DNA of 64,000 nt from Shewanella sp. TC10 (GCF_009663145.1 NZ_VKHR01000002.1:69705-133704), one strand, 5' to 3'. Numbered from the stretch's first letter, positions 34,635 through 43,757 are shown. Translations and numbers: made by a program. Notes: generated by a model not told the origin, from the sequence alone.

Positions 34635-34904
34635 TCACAAATTAATCACCTGTTGGTATTTACCGCTATTATCTAAGCCACACATCTCATCATAAGCCGT
34701 TTGGTATTCAAGGTGAGCGATAGAGTAATCGTGACTTTTCAGTAAGGCTTTGGCTTCAACGATTGAATGAACACACTCGCCAGCCCCTGCGCCATTTAAT
34801 CCTGCGAAGTTATTATTGGCATCAGTAAGGCCCACCAAATAATGGGTGGCATCTGCAACACCAATGATTGTTGCAATACTTCCCGATTGATTCATATTAT
34901 CCAT
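34635..34904 (-). CDS. small protein of unknown function
   Basis: 89 residues, with a weak AAGG site upstream of the ATG at 34904. Gly/Ala/Asn-rich N-terminal half (SIATIIGVADATHYLVGLTDANNNFAGLNGAGAGECVHSIVEAKALL) and a Tyr-rich C-terminal half with two single Cys. No signal peptide, transmembrane helix or recognised family. Convergent with the cyclase gene. It looks like a real gene by its codon choice and ribosome site, but no function can be given. Confidence 0.55.
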   Translation of the reverse strand: MDNMNQSGSIATIIGVADATHYLVGLTDANNNFAGLNGAGAGECVHSIVEAKALLKSHDYSIAHLEYQTAYDEMCGLDNSGKYQQVINL

Positions 34905-35092
34905 ATCTAAGCACCTTATAGCTGATTCTTTGATTGCTGATAAAATGTACTACGATGGATATTGTTAAACGGTTCAACACCCACAATCATTTATAGTTAA
35001 CTCATGGAAAAAAATAATAGATATATCGGCATAATTGGTTCACATTAAGTGTATAAACTTAATTTAAATAAACAGGTTAATAAGAGGGCGTC

Positions 35093-35470
35093 ATGGATTG
35101 GTATATCAAAGTACTAAAGAATTACATTAACTTTAAAGATCGCGCTCGTCGTAAAGAATACTGGTTCTTTGTTTTATTCAATGTTATTGCTGGGATTATA
35201 TTAGGGATCGTGGACAACATGACTGGCACCTTGAACCAAGAAACGGGTTACGGTCTATTAAGCGGCATATATTCACTATTAGTCTTTTTGCCTGCGCTAG
35301 GTGTCAGTGTGCGTCGCTTACATGATACCGATAGAAGCGGATGGTGGATATTAATCGCATTTATTCCAATTATTGGGGCACTGATTTTATTGTACTTCTT
35401 TGTCTCAGATAGTCAGGAAGAGACCAACCGTTTTGGGCCTAACCCCAAAGGAAATGAAGTAGAAATTTAA
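35093..35470 (+). CDS. DUF805 family inner-membrane protein
   Basis: 125 residues with the DUF805 signature: WYIKVLKNYINFKDRARRKEYWFFVLFN, VRRLHDTDRSGWW and the C-terminal RFGPNPKG. Three or four transmembrane helices. The family (E. coli YhaH/YhaI) has no established biochemical role. A good GAGGGCG site precedes the ATG, and a strong terminator follows, so it is a single-gene unit. Confidence 0.9.
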   Translation: MDWYIKVLKNYINFKDRARRKEYWFFVLFNVIAGIILGIVDNMTGTLNQETGYGLLSGIYSLLVFLPALGVSVRRLHDTDRSGWWILIAFIPIIGALILLYFFVSDSQEETNRFGPNPKGNEVEI

Positions 35471-35488
35471 ACCTTATTAATCGATAAC

Positions 35489-35533
35489 GCCGTGATGAGA
35501 ACATGAATACAGCCTTCTCATCACGGCTTTTTT
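35489..35533 (+). terminator. terminator after the DUF805 gene
   Basis: 12-bp stem GCCGTGATGAGA / TCTCATCACGGC with a T6 run. Confidence 0.9.
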
Positions 35534-35689
35534 ATGTTGAAATTCGCGTCTGGCGAAATTTAACGCAACTAACTTACTCGCTATAAAACTGTGATCTACA
35601 CCTCTTGAGTCATCCCATCATATCCCGCATGCTAACTGCCCTTTTTGAGGAATGAATCCTGTTATTAACAGGCATTTTCAAAAAGATCC

Positions 35690-35943
35690 GTTCGGATGAA
35701 GGTAGCAGGAGAGTGGGGAGTAACCCCACACCGACGAGGCAACTTTATCTGCCGCTAATTTTAGCAAGCAGTTAAAGCACTCTTTCAGGTGCCACTTAGT
35801 GGTGAGGACTGTTACTGGACGAGCCTCTGGAGAGACTGTAAGCAAACGCTGTTCGTTGGCATTTGTTAATACAGCGCCGAAGGCGAAAGTGAGGCTGACT
35901 TGTCAGTCACGCGAAACGCTCAGGCAAAAGGACAGAGGAGAGG
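35690..35943 (+). promoter_or_regulatory. tandem glycine riboswitch ahead of agcS
   Basis: Two aptamers are visible in series. The first includes AGCAGGAGAGTGGGG, ACCGACGAGGC and TTTCAGGTGCC; the second includes CCTCTGGAGAGACTG, GCGCCGAAGGCG and GCTCAGGCAAAAGGACAGAGG. GGAGAG, CCGAAGG, CUCAGG and GGACAGAGG are the conserved glycine-riboswitch elements, and the tandem layout upstream of an alanine/glycine sodium symporter matches the well-known Vibrio arrangement. It is about 165 bp upstream of the AgcS start. Whether glycine turns the gene on or off cannot be told here; a small hairpin (ACTGAA / TTCAGT, 35998-36012) follows. Boundaries are approximate. Confidence 0.92.
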
Positions 35944-36109
35944 ATGACTGTATTCATTTACGGTCACTGTCGTATATTGCTGTGCCTGACATTTGTACTG
36001 AACCCCTTCAGTTCGTTTGATGTGTGCCACCTCTTTCTTCAGTACCGCTGATCAGCCATATCTTTTCCTCCTCCATATTAATTTAGTTGTTTAATATTCG
36101 AGGAATATC

Positions 36110-37480
36110 ATGAATTTTCACACCCTTTTAGCCGATATCAATGGCATTGTTTGGGGTCCTATCACCCTATGCTTACTTGTTGGTACAGGTCTTTATCTCA
36201 CTATTCGCCTTAAACTTTTGCAAGTTTTCCAGCTGCCTTTTGCCCTTAGTTTGTTATTTAAACCCGCTACAGGTAAAGGCGACTTATCGTCATTTGCCGC
36301 ACTTTGTACTGCACTTTCGGCAACCATAGGTACAGGTAATATTGTTGGGGTTGCAACCGCCATTAAAATTGGTGGCCCAGGAGCATTATTTTGGATGTGG
36401 CTAGCAGCCTTCTTTGGCATGGCGACTAAATATGCTGAGTGTATGTTGGCGGTAAAATATCGCACCACGGATGCCAAAGGGAATATTGCTGGCGGGCCAA
36501 TGTATTACATTGAACGTGGTTTAGGCCTTAAATGGTTAGCCAAAATCTTTGCTGTATTTGGTGTAGGCGTGGCCTTTTTTGGCATTGGTACCTTTGCCCA
36601 AGTAAACGCTATTAGCGATGCCATGACCATCGCCTTTAATGTGCCAACTTGGGTCACAGCGTTAATCCTCACAACTATGGTTGCTGCGGTAACGCTAGGC
36701 GGGGTAAAACGTATTGCAAACGTTGCCCAAAAGTTAGTACCTACTATGGCCCTAGGTTATGTACTGGCGTGTATTTGGATTCTATTTAGCTTTTCAGAGC
36801 AAATCATTCCCGCTCTCGAATTAGTCATTCATTCAGCATTTACCCCTATTTCTGCTGTGGGCGGATTTTTAGGTGCGACCGTTGCCCAAGCGATTCAAAT
36901 TGGTATTGCCCGCGGGGTGTTTTCAAATGAATCGGGTCTAGGCAGCGCGCCAATTGCGGCTGCAGCAGCTAAAACCAATGAGCCAGTGGAGCAAGGACTT
37001 GTGAGCATGACAGGTACTTTCTTCGACACTATTTTAATTTGTACCATGACAGGCTTAGTGTTGATCATTACTGGCGTGTGGAATGGTGATACTGCTGGCG
37101 CAGCAATGACCAGCGCCGCATTCGCCTCAGGCGGCTCAGTAATTGTCGGTCAATACATTGTGACTATTGCGCTAGTGTGTTTTGCCTTTACCACCATTTT
37201 AGGTTGGCACTATTATGGCGAACGTTGCTGGAATTATCTGACTAATCAGCGCTTAGGTGACAAAGGAATTAAGATTTACCAACTGACATTTTTAAGTTTA
37301 ATTGCTGTGGGCGCCTTTATTCAGCTTGATTTAATTTGGATGCTGGCGGATACCGTCAACGGCCTGATGGCAATTCCTAACTTAATTGCGCTTATTGGCT
37401 TAAGACATGTGATTTTAACGGAAACAAATCACTACTTTGAAAAGAAAAAGCGTCAAATTTCCCAAGCTCAAACAAGCTAA
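36110..37480 (+). CDS. AgcS family sodium:alanine/glycine symporter
   Basis: 456 residues with the AGCS (2.A.25) signatures GPGALFWMWLAAFFGMATKYAECMLAVKYR, GGPMYYIERGLG and IGIARGVFSNESGLGSAPIAAAAAKT. It has about ten transmembrane helices and takes up alanine or glycine together with Na+. The tandem glycine riboswitch upstream supports glycine as the physiologically relevant substrate. It is transcribed alone; no clear terminator follows. Confidence 0.95.
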   Translation: MNFHTLLADINGIVWGPITLCLLVGTGLYLTIRLKLLQVFQLPFALSLLFKPATGKGDLSSFAALCTALSATIGTGNIVGVATAIKIGGPGALFWMWLAAFFGMATKYAECMLAVKYRTTDAKGNIAGGPMYYIERGLGLKWLAKIFAVFGVGVAFFGIGTFAQVNAISDAMTIAFNVPTWVTALILTTMVAAVTLGGVKRIANVAQKLVPTMALGYVLACIWILFSFSEQIIPALELVIHSAFTPISAVGGFLGATVAQAIQIGIARGVFSNESGLGSAPIAAAAAKTNEPVEQGLVSMTGTFFDTILICTMTGLVLIITGVWNGDTAGAAMTSAAFASGGSVIVGQYIVTIALVCFAFTTILGWHYYGERCWNYLTNQRLGDKGIKIYQLTFLSLIAVGAFIQLDLIWMLADTVNGLMAIPNLIALIGLRHVILTETNHYFEKKKRQISQAQTS

Positions 37481-37539
37481 CAACTAAACCTATACAAACA
37501 GTTTATTTGTCTTCATGACCAATGTGCAATATCGGCTGA

Positions 37540-38280
37540 CTATTGCTGATATTGCTCATCTTTGGTGTATTTATCCACTATGCCTTGAATAATGCCATCG
37601 CTTTTAAGCTGAGCGATGGCAAGATTGATTTGCGGCATCATCTCACTATGTTCTTTTCTAAGCCGCATCACTAGCACCCCGCTTGAATGAACCGCAGCAA
37701 GCGCTATAGGCATCTTGAGTTGTTTTGCCCAATATAATGCTGGTAAATCTCCTGAGATAGCCGCTTTAACGCGATCTTTATGTAAGGCTTTAATTAATTG
37801 CTTCTCTGAAGCAAAGTCCACCCGAGTAAACATATCATCATCATGATAAAGGTAACCACGTACCGTGCCGATAGATTCGCCAGTTATCTTATCAATATCT
37901 GCCCATTGGCTTTGGTTTTGCTCGAGTGTGATGATATTTTCTTGAATCGATAATATAGGTGATGACCGAATGAACTCTTTGCCCATCTCACCTTCAGGAA
38001 ACCAACTGGGGCTGACAAAATCAAAATCTAACAAGCCGGTTTTTAATGCTTGGTTGGTTCGTCTTGGTGGGTAGTTATGCTTTTCAATTTTAATTTTAGC
38101 TGTCGATAAAATTAGCGGAACCAGCTCCCCTAAAATACCCGAGTTTTCTGCTGCATCAGGAATATAATAAGGCACCCAACTACTTGAGCCATTGACGTTA
38201 TATTTCAGTACTGTAGCCATTGAAGCGAAGGAGTAAAACAATAAAAATGCCATTGCGGCAATTAATTTGATTTTGTTCAA
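37540..38280 (-). CDS. periplasmic amino-acid-type solute-binding protein
   Basis: 246 residues if translation starts at the TTG at 38280, which has a GGGGA site 7 bp upstream and begins a signal peptide (ending ASMAT, about residue 24); an ATG at 38325 gives 261 residues but has no visible site. The mature protein is a type II periplasmic-binding (SBP_bac_3) fold: YNVNGSSSWVPYYI, GILGELVPLIL, LDFDFVSPSWF, GTVRGYLY and IAQLKSDGIIQGIVDKY. No ABC permease lies nearby, so it may serve as a sensor-like orphan binding protein rather than a transporter part. The ligand is unknown. Confidence 0.8.
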   Translation of the reverse strand: MNKIKLIAAMAFLLFYSFASMATVLKYNVNGSSSWVPYYIPDAAENSGILGELVPLILSTAKIKIEKHNYPPRRTNQALKTGLLDFDFVSPSWFPEGEMGKEFIRSSPILSIQENIITLEQNQSQWADIDKITGESIGTVRGYLYHDDDMFTRVDFASEKQLIKALHKDRVKAAISGDLPALYWAKQLKMPIALAAVHSSGVLVMRLRKEHSEMMPQINLAIAQLKSDGIIQGIVDKYTKDEQYQQ

Positions 38281-38641
38281 ATAATTATCCCCTACACAGT
38301 ACACTGGCAAAAATAAATTAATCATTTTTTAATTTATCAATAATTTACATTAAAACAATTTATTAACATAGTTAAGCTATTATTCGTCTATCAATGTAAA
38401 AACATCATTCTTTAATACGACAAATTCATTTTATAAATTCTATTAGCTCGCCGTTATATCAGTTAACTCCTTCAGCGTTAGCGCTCACAAGCTTTAGCGC
38501 CTAAATACTTTAGCGCCCACAAACTTTAACACTCAAAAACTTTAGTAAAAGCTAAACCAATCAATTGCACTTTAAACTGCTAGTAATTTAAGTCATAGTG
38601 AAAAATCTGACTACAGACTCGAATAATGGATATCGACAAGC
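38281..38641. other. intergenic region with decayed 16-bp repeats
   Basis: Divergent promoter region of the solute-binding and BCCT genes. Four imperfect 16-bp units sharing ACTTTAGCGCC-like cores occupy 38487-38550; nothing else was recognised. Confidence 0.6.
38487..38550. repeat. four imperfect 16-bp tandem units
   Basis: Units ACAAGCTTTAGCGCCT, AAATACTTTAGCGCCC, ACAAACTTTAACACTC and AAAAACTTTAGTAAAA. The first two share TTTAGCGCC; later units are more diverged, as in an ageing minisatellite. Confidence 0.75.
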
Positions 38642-40138
38642 TTGAAATCGCCCAATATAAGCCAGACTCAACAAGGTGAGACCTCAACTAATCAAAAGCT
38701 AATGACGCCCAAATTAGGCTTTTATTTGCCTGTCATTATTATTGCGGGGTTACTACTGGCCTTCCCCCATAAGACCCTGGCTGTGTTTAGTAACTTCACC
38801 CAGTTTTTTTTAGAAAATTTTGACTCACAATTTATTCAGCTTTCATCACTATTGCTGTTAATGGCAATAGTGGTTGCGATTAGCCCCATAGGAAAAATAA
38901 TTATTGGTGGCCATGAAGCTAAAACTGAATTCAGTTTTGCGAGTTGGATTGCCATGTTATTTACCGCTGGCATGGGATCAGGGCTGATATTTTGGGGAGT
39001 GGCTGAACCGGTTTATCATTTCGTTAATCCTCCTGCCTTTTTACAAGATGACTTTTCATCAGTATCTGGCGCGTTAGCGATTACCTACTTTCACTGGGGG
39101 TTACATGCTTGGGCTATATACGCCATGGCAGGATTGGTCATGGCTTGGTTTGCTTACAATCGTAATCGCAGCCTGCGCATCAGTGCCAGTTTTAGTGCTG
39201 AAAAGCCCAAATGGTTAAGCATGTTAGATTTACTGGCGGTTATCGCTATTGTGTTTGGCATGGCTGGCACATTTGCAAATACAGTGGCTTTGATTCAAAC
39301 AGGCGTTGAGCAATCAACAGGTCTTAATATTGGTAGCCAATCATTCAGAATTGGGTTGATTGTAATTATTGCAATGCTTTTCACCTTGTCTTCAATTGCT
39401 GGGCTCAATCAAGGCATTAAACGTTTAAGTCAGTTCAACAGCTTATTTATGATTGTCATGCTTGTGGCAGTTATTTTGTTGGTTGATCCATTTAATAGTT
39501 TGAGTTTAATGGCCCAATCAACGCTCGAATATATCAAGTTATTACCTTCCGTCTCGTTTGGTGCGGGAGAACCAGCAAAATGGAGCCAAGGTTGGAGTGT
39601 GATTTATCTAATATGGTGGATTGCATGGGCGCCATTTGTCGGCCCTTTTATCGCCAGAATTAGCAAAGGTAGAAGCATCAGACAATTTTTAAGTTGCACG
39701 ATATTACTGCCAACTCTTGCATCTATTTTATGGTTTTCAGGCTTTGCTGGTAGTGTGTTAACCCAACCTTTTGCCAGTGAAGTGATGGCTGCAGTGAATC
39801 AAGAATACACCTTAGGTTTGTTTAGCTTTTTTGCTCAATTACCTTTAGGTATGTTGTTCTCAATCGCTGCACTATTACTGCTAGTTACCTTTATTATCAC
39901 CAGCGCCGATTCATCAATTTACATCACCAGTATGCTTACGGGCAGCGAAAGCCAAGTCGCCAAACTGCTTTGGAGTGCTGTATTGGTGGCCATTACCATC
40001 GCCTTGGTTACCATTAATGATGTGGATTTGAACAAACAAATTGCCATTGTTGGCGCAATCCCATTTACCTTAGTGATGTGTTTTCAAATCGTATTTTGGT
40101 TAAAGGATGTATTAATCACCAACAAACATAAGGCCTAA
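38642..40138 (+). CDS. BCCT family betaine/carnitine/choline transporter
   Basis: 498 residues with the BCCT signatures GMGSGLIFWGVAEPVYHF, YFHWGLHAWAIYAMAGLVMAWFAYN and WWIAWAPFVGPFIARISKGRSIRQF, twelve transmembrane helices and Trp-rich substrate region. The family imports quaternary ammonium compounds such as betaine or choline, often for osmoprotection. The start is uncertain: TTG at 38642 has only a weak GGAT upstream, and an ATG lies at 38702. A terminator follows the gene. Substrate not determined. Confidence 0.9.
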   Translation: MKSPNISQTQQGETSTNQKLMTPKLGFYLPVIIIAGLLLAFPHKTLAVFSNFTQFFLENFDSQFIQLSSLLLLMAIVVAISPIGKIIIGGHEAKTEFSFASWIAMLFTAGMGSGLIFWGVAEPVYHFVNPPAFLQDDFSSVSGALAITYFHWGLHAWAIYAMAGLVMAWFAYNRNRSLRISASFSAEKPKWLSMLDLLAVIAIVFGMAGTFANTVALIQTGVEQSTGLNIGSQSFRIGLIVIIAMLFTLSSIAGLNQGIKRLSQFNSLFMIVMLVAVILLVDPFNSLSLMAQSTLEYIKLLPSVSFGAGEPAKWSQGWSVIYLIWWIAWAPFVGPFIARISKGRSIRQFLSCTILLPTLASILWFSGFAGSVLTQPFASEVMAAVNQEYTLGLFSFFAQLPLGMLFSIAALLLLVTFIITSADSSIYITSMLTGSESQVAKLLWSAVLVAITIALVTINDVDLNKQIAIVGAIPFTLVMCFQIVFWLKDVLITNKHKA

Positions 40139-40145
40139 AACTAAA

Positions 40146-40172
40146 AAAGCCTGATGAGTACATCAGGCTTTC
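40146..40172. terminator. terminator between the BCCT and CDF genes
   Basis: Stem AAAGCCTGATG / CATCAGGCTTT with an AGTA loop. T-rich on both sides, so it serves the convergent genes. Confidence 0.85.
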
Positions 40173-40196
40173 ATTTATATCAGTTTACTTAAGCTG

Positions 40197-41099
40197 TTAT
40201 TTCGCTTCAGTCACGATATCTAAATTCAGTTTTACATCAAGTGAAAGACGGGCAAGTTTCTTGTTCAAAATTAATCGCACCTTATGTAAGTCCGGCAGTA
40301 ACTGATGTGATTTTTTAGGGTTAACATTAATATTAACCATTAACTCTGGGCCTACTTTAGCAATACCCGTCAGTTTCAATTCTTGCGGGCTTGAACCATT
40401 CGCTTCTGTGACACTTTCATGTACCAAAGAACAAATTTCCTGACTAGGTTTCATCATCAGTAATTCTCTGAACGCGCCAGTTAACATAATCAATGGCACT
40501 TTAATAAAGTAGGCGCCGATAAGCAGCATCATCACTGAGTCAGCGTATACTGCATAAGCATGCCAAGGGGTATACGTTAAGATCAAGCCAGTAATTAAAC
40601 CTGCGCATACAGCGCCACTTACAACGGTATCCATTTTCCACAATTTGATTTCGGCAATAAATAATCCTGAGCGTTTAGGCTCGTTTTGCTTAACTAAAAA
40701 CCACCATACAGCGAGACAGCCGAACAAGTTAACAAAACCAAATACGGCAGCAAATGACATATCGATTTCTCTACCACCACTTAAAAAGACATTAAGCGCT
40801 GAGGACAAACTAAAGCCTAATAACATGAGAATGACGGCCGCTTTAATGGCGACAACAATAGGCTCAATAATGGCTTTACCGAAGGCAAACTGAGAACGAG
40901 AAGAACCACGCATATAATTTGAAGCAGCTAGCGATAACATGGTGAGAAGTAAACCAATTAACGAGTAACCACCGTCAAATAATATGACAATAGAACCACT
41001 CATTAACCCTACTACTACCCCCATAACAGCAAATGTTAAAGCTGCCAGAGCGGAAACAATAAGTAATTGTTTATCTTCTATTTTATTTTGTTCACACAT
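40197..41099 (-). CDS. cation diffusion facilitator (CDF) family transporter
   Basis: 300 residues, six transmembrane helices and a C-terminal cytoplasmic domain. CDF features include GSIVILFDGGYSLIGLLLTMLSLAASNYM, RSQFAFGKAIIEPIVVAIKA, KLWKMDTVVSGAVCAG and YADSVMMLLIGAYFIKVPLIM. The first metal site reads D-G-G-Y-S rather than the common HxxxD pattern, and His residues are few, so metal selectivity (Zn, Fe, Mn or Co) is unclear; some Shewanella CDF genes have similar changes. It exports divalent cations from the cytoplasm by proton exchange. Single gene. Confidence 0.88.
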   Translation of the reverse strand: MCEQNKIEDKQLLIVSALAALTFAVMGVVVGLMSGSIVILFDGGYSLIGLLLTMLSLAASNYMRGSSRSQFAFGKAIIEPIVVAIKAAVILMLLGFSLSSALNVFLSGGREIDMSFAAVFGFVNLFGCLAVWWFLVKQNEPKRSGLFIAEIKLWKMDTVVSGAVCAGLITGLILTYTPWHAYAVYADSVMMLLIGAYFIKVPLIMLTGAFRELLMMKPSQEICSLVHESVTEANGSSPQELKLTGIAKVGPELMVNINVNPKKSHQLLPDLHKVRLILNKKLARLSLDVKLNLDIVTEAK

Positions 41100-41287
41100 T
41101 CATTATCACCAGTAAAAACCTGAGATAATTATTGCTGTACTCGGCTGTTTTCTCAACAGCTCATCGGCTTACTGGAGTGCTACGATAGAGTGAATTAGAT
41201 TTAATTGATTATTAACAACAACTTAAAATAAATTTCAGCGTCAACTTTATTGACACTGAGCGAGTTGGAGTTATTTTAACGATTCAA

Positions 41288-42166
41288 TTAAAACTTAAAT
41301 AGGTAATCACTGATCTGATCGCAAAGCCAAGATACAGGCTCAGGGATCGCACTGCCTGGCATGGAGAACATGCAATAGTCTTCATGGGTTAACCCATAAG
41401 TATGTTTGATGACAGCGAGCTTTTCACTGCGCAAATGTGGCCGAATGAGCGGTTCGGGTAATACGCCCCATGCCTTTTCTGACACTATGGTATTAAGCAT
41501 GTATTCAAAGCTAGAAAAGCCAATATGCCTTAATGAGAACGGCTGCAATTCAGGATTATCTTTATCATTTAGATAAACCATTACCGCTTGCATAGATTCA
41601 CGTAATTGACTATCTGATACGCGCTTAAGACTCGCTAACGGATGATGACTTTCACATACTGACATCATCCGAATTCGGCCCAGTGGCAAGTAATCGGTAT
41701 TAGCATCATCGACACGTTCAAAGTCCACGCCGAAGGCAAAGTCTACCTGACCTGTATTAACCAGATTAGCTAAATCACCACTGGAGGCTAAAACGGTATT
41801 CACCGTAGTCGCATCAAAATGATTATTGAGTGACAAAATAAATGTTTGCCATACTTCATCAGGAAATGAGTCATCTCTAGCAAGCCAAATTTCGGAGCGA
41901 AATTTATCAATGGTTTGCTCGCAGGTCTGCTTAATTCGCTCGCAAGTCGCCACTACGCTTTCACAATCTTTGTAGATTGACTTACCCACTTCCGACAAGA
42001 CTAAGCTATTACCAGAACGCGTAAACAGTTTGGCTTCTAAACTCGCCTCAAGCGCCTTAATCGCCATGCTCAATTGGGTGCGATTACTGTTGAGCTGCTT
42101 GGCTGCTGCGGTAACAGACCCCGCATCAGCAATGGCACAAAAAATTTCTAACTGCTTAAGGTTCAT
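41288..42166 (-). CDS. LysR family transcriptional regulator
   Basis: 292 residues with an N-terminal LTTR winged helix (MNLKQLEIFCAIADAGSVTAAAKQLNSNRTQLSMAIKALEASLEAKLFTRSGNSLVLSEVGKSIY) and a periplasmic-binding-like effector domain. The start is the ATG at 42166; an in-frame TGA lies two codons upstream, so the ORF cannot begin earlier. The leader is made almost entirely of a 7-bp tandem repeat and has no normal ribosome-binding site, which is unusual. The effector and target genes are unknown. The upstream gene on the same strand encodes a secreted HExxH protein. Confidence 0.93.
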   Translation of the reverse strand: MNLKQLEIFCAIADAGSVTAAAKQLNSNRTQLSMAIKALEASLEAKLFTRSGNSLVLSEVGKSIYKDCESVVATCERIKQTCEQTIDKFRSEIWLARDDSFPDEVWQTFILSLNNHFDATTVNTVLASSGDLANLVNTGQVDFAFGVDFERVDDANTDYLPLGRIRMMSVCESHHPLASLKRVSDSQLRESMQAVMVYLNDKDNPELQPFSLRHIGFSSFEYMLNTIVSEKAWGVLPEPLIRPHLRSEKLAVIKHTYGLTHEDYCMFSMPGSAIPEPVSWLCDQISDYLFKF

Positions 42167-42369
42167 AGTTCACAGCTCATAGTTCACAGCTCATAGTTTA
42201 TAGCTCACAGCTCACAGCTCACAGCTCACAGCTCACAGTTCATAGTTTATAACTCATAGCTCATAGCTCATAGCTCATAGCTCATAGCTCATAGCTCATA
42301 GCTCATAGCTCATAGCTCATAGCTCATAGCTCATAGTTTATAGTTTATAACTCACAGCTAATAGCTCAG
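42167..42369. repeat. 29-unit heptanucleotide tandem repeat before the LysR gene
   Basis: 203 bp made of 29 seven-base units of the form AGCTCAT on the plus strand, with variants AGCTCAC, AGTTCAC, AGTTTAT and AACTCAT. The central portion is a long run of perfect AGCTCAT copies. On the transcribed strand of LysR it reads (ATGAGCT)n, with an ATG in every unit, and the LysR start codon is the in-register continuation of the array. It fills most of the 231-bp gap to the next gene. Confidence 0.97.
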
Positions 42370-42397
42370 CCAAATGCTATCAATTAATCCTGTTCGG

Positions 42398-43294
42398 TTA
42401 CTGCTGGCGGAGTGCATGTTGTGCCTTGGCAAACTCATTATATTGCTCTAACAAGCTAAGTTGCTCACTACTAGTAAGTTGGTCACGGGTAACAGACTTT
42501 AACTGCGACTTTTCATCTAAAACGTTAGTCTGCGCGGCTAATGCTTGTAAATCTATTTTTAACTGGCCTTGGCTATCATACTGACTAGCAAAGGTGCCCA
42601 TGTTAATCATATCCACTTGCCAATCTGTTAATTTTCCAATGACGTAATTGCCATATTGAAACGCTTCGTATTCATTAAGAAGTGTTAAAAAGTCACTGAA
42701 ACCAAAACCTGTTAATTGCTTTTGCGCGGTAAACGCGGCTAGATAACCTTGCGACACAGCATCAGATTGTCCGGTCATTGCCCACTGAAACTGATAAGAG
42801 TGGCGGGTTTCATGGATTAAAAATGCCAATGAGGCAAACGCCTCTTCTTCGGCTAATTTATCAGGGTTCAAGTACACAATACCATTACCACCAGCCTCAA
42901 CATCAAAGTCAAAATACACCATTTTTTTGGGATAACTGTGATTATCAATAATGAGTTTAGGCGCCTCAGTGCCAAAGCTTCTCACTTCTAAGGCAAACAC
43001 TTTTTTAAGCCAAGGGATTTGCTGCTCAATAGTCATTTCTGGCCATTGCTGAATGGCATTGGTCAGCGCTTTATCTTCTGCGATTAAGTCTAATAAACGA
43101 TCGCCATCTTTTATTGTTAATGCATAAGCTGACACTAAGAAATCGTGAGCTTCAGGCTGCAATGCAAATGCATCTGGTGCTTGTCGCTGCAAAGTTTCAT
43201 TTGCATAAAATCCATCGGCTATGCTTGGAAGTGTTAACCCCATGGCCATTGATAAAAACGCTCCGGCAGCGAAAGTCTGAAAACGAAATGTCAT
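42398..43294 (-). CDS. secreted HExxH putative metallopeptidase
   Basis: 298 residues with a Sec signal peptide (ending SIADGF, about residue 27). HETRH at 161-165 (His161, Glu162, His165) in the helix LAFLIHETRHSYQFQWA is a zinc-metallopeptidase HExxH signature. A downstream NEYEAFQYGNY (Glu208/Glu210) is a possible third metal ligand as in gluzincins. The rest does not match a family I recognise; the C-terminus is helical and Gln-rich. A periplasmic or secreted zinc enzyme is the best guess; it could also be a non-catalytic relative. The LysR gene lies downstream on the same strand, across the heptamer repeat. Confidence 0.72.
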   Translation of the reverse strand: MTFRFQTFAAGAFLSMAMGLTLPSIADGFYANETLQRQAPDAFALQPEAHDFLVSAYALTIKDGDRLLDLIAEDKALTNAIQQWPEMTIEQQIPWLKKVFALEVRSFGTEAPKLIIDNHSYPKKMVYFDFDVEAGGNGIVYLNPDKLAEEEAFASLAFLIHETRHSYQFQWAMTGQSDAVSQGYLAAFTAQKQLTGFGFSDFLTLLNEYEAFQYGNYVIGKLTDWQVDMINMGTFASQYDSQGQLKIDLQALAAQTNVLDEKSQLKSVTRDQLTSSEQLSLLEQYNEFAKAQHALRQQ

Positions 43295-43457
43295 GAAGCG
43301 AGTATCCTTTTAATGAGGTTTATTTTTGTTGTTATCTCACACTATTATCGCAGCACTTTATCACTTCTTTCGCTTACCTTCACGCAAAGCTGAGCTAGAA
43401 TAAAAGCTTAGCATTTCATTCTACTCGCGCGTAAACACACGACGACATTGGCAGACT

Positions 43458-43757
43458 ATGAGTCAAAAACCAGATCGAATCACAGCAATGCAGCAGATAA
43501 TCAGCCAAGTTAAGGCCGAGTTTCCGCTACAAGAGCCAGAAACCTTTGTATGCGGGCCAGAAGGTCAATGCCAAGGTTGCCCTAAAAAACTATTAGAATT
43601 AGTCGACAGTGAAATCAGCTATTGGGAGGCAGCAATAGATAATAATGAAATACCCCAATTAGGTGATATCAGCCGCTTTGCGAAGTTGTGTAAAAACGTT
43701 AAACGAGGTTTGGATAGAAACGGGGTTATTGAAAAATATCGTCAATATAAAACCTAA
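43458..43757 (+). CDS. small conserved Cys-containing protein of unknown function
   Basis: 99 residues, cytoplasmic, with a CGPEGQCQGCPKKLLELV segment (Cys spacing C-x5-C-x2-C) that could bind a metal or Fe-S cluster with another Cys (LCKN). Charged helices follow. The N-terminus is typical of a real gene (MSQKPDRITAMQQIISQVK), but no clear ribosome site was seen and no family was recognised. Divergent from the HExxH gene. Confidence 0.65.
   Translation: MSQKPDRITAMQQIISQVKAEFPLQEPETFVCGPEGQCQGCPKKLLELVDSEISYWEAAIDNNEIPQLGDISRFAKLCKNVKRGLDRNGVIEKYRQYKT

Noticed and set aside
35799..36020. 73-residue ORF upstream of agcS
   Set aside because: It lies across the second glycine aptamer, which is a structured RNA; no ribosome site or protein family.
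42167..42369. Heptamer array as a CRISPR
   Set aside because: Units are 7 bp and contiguous, with no spacers and no cas genes.
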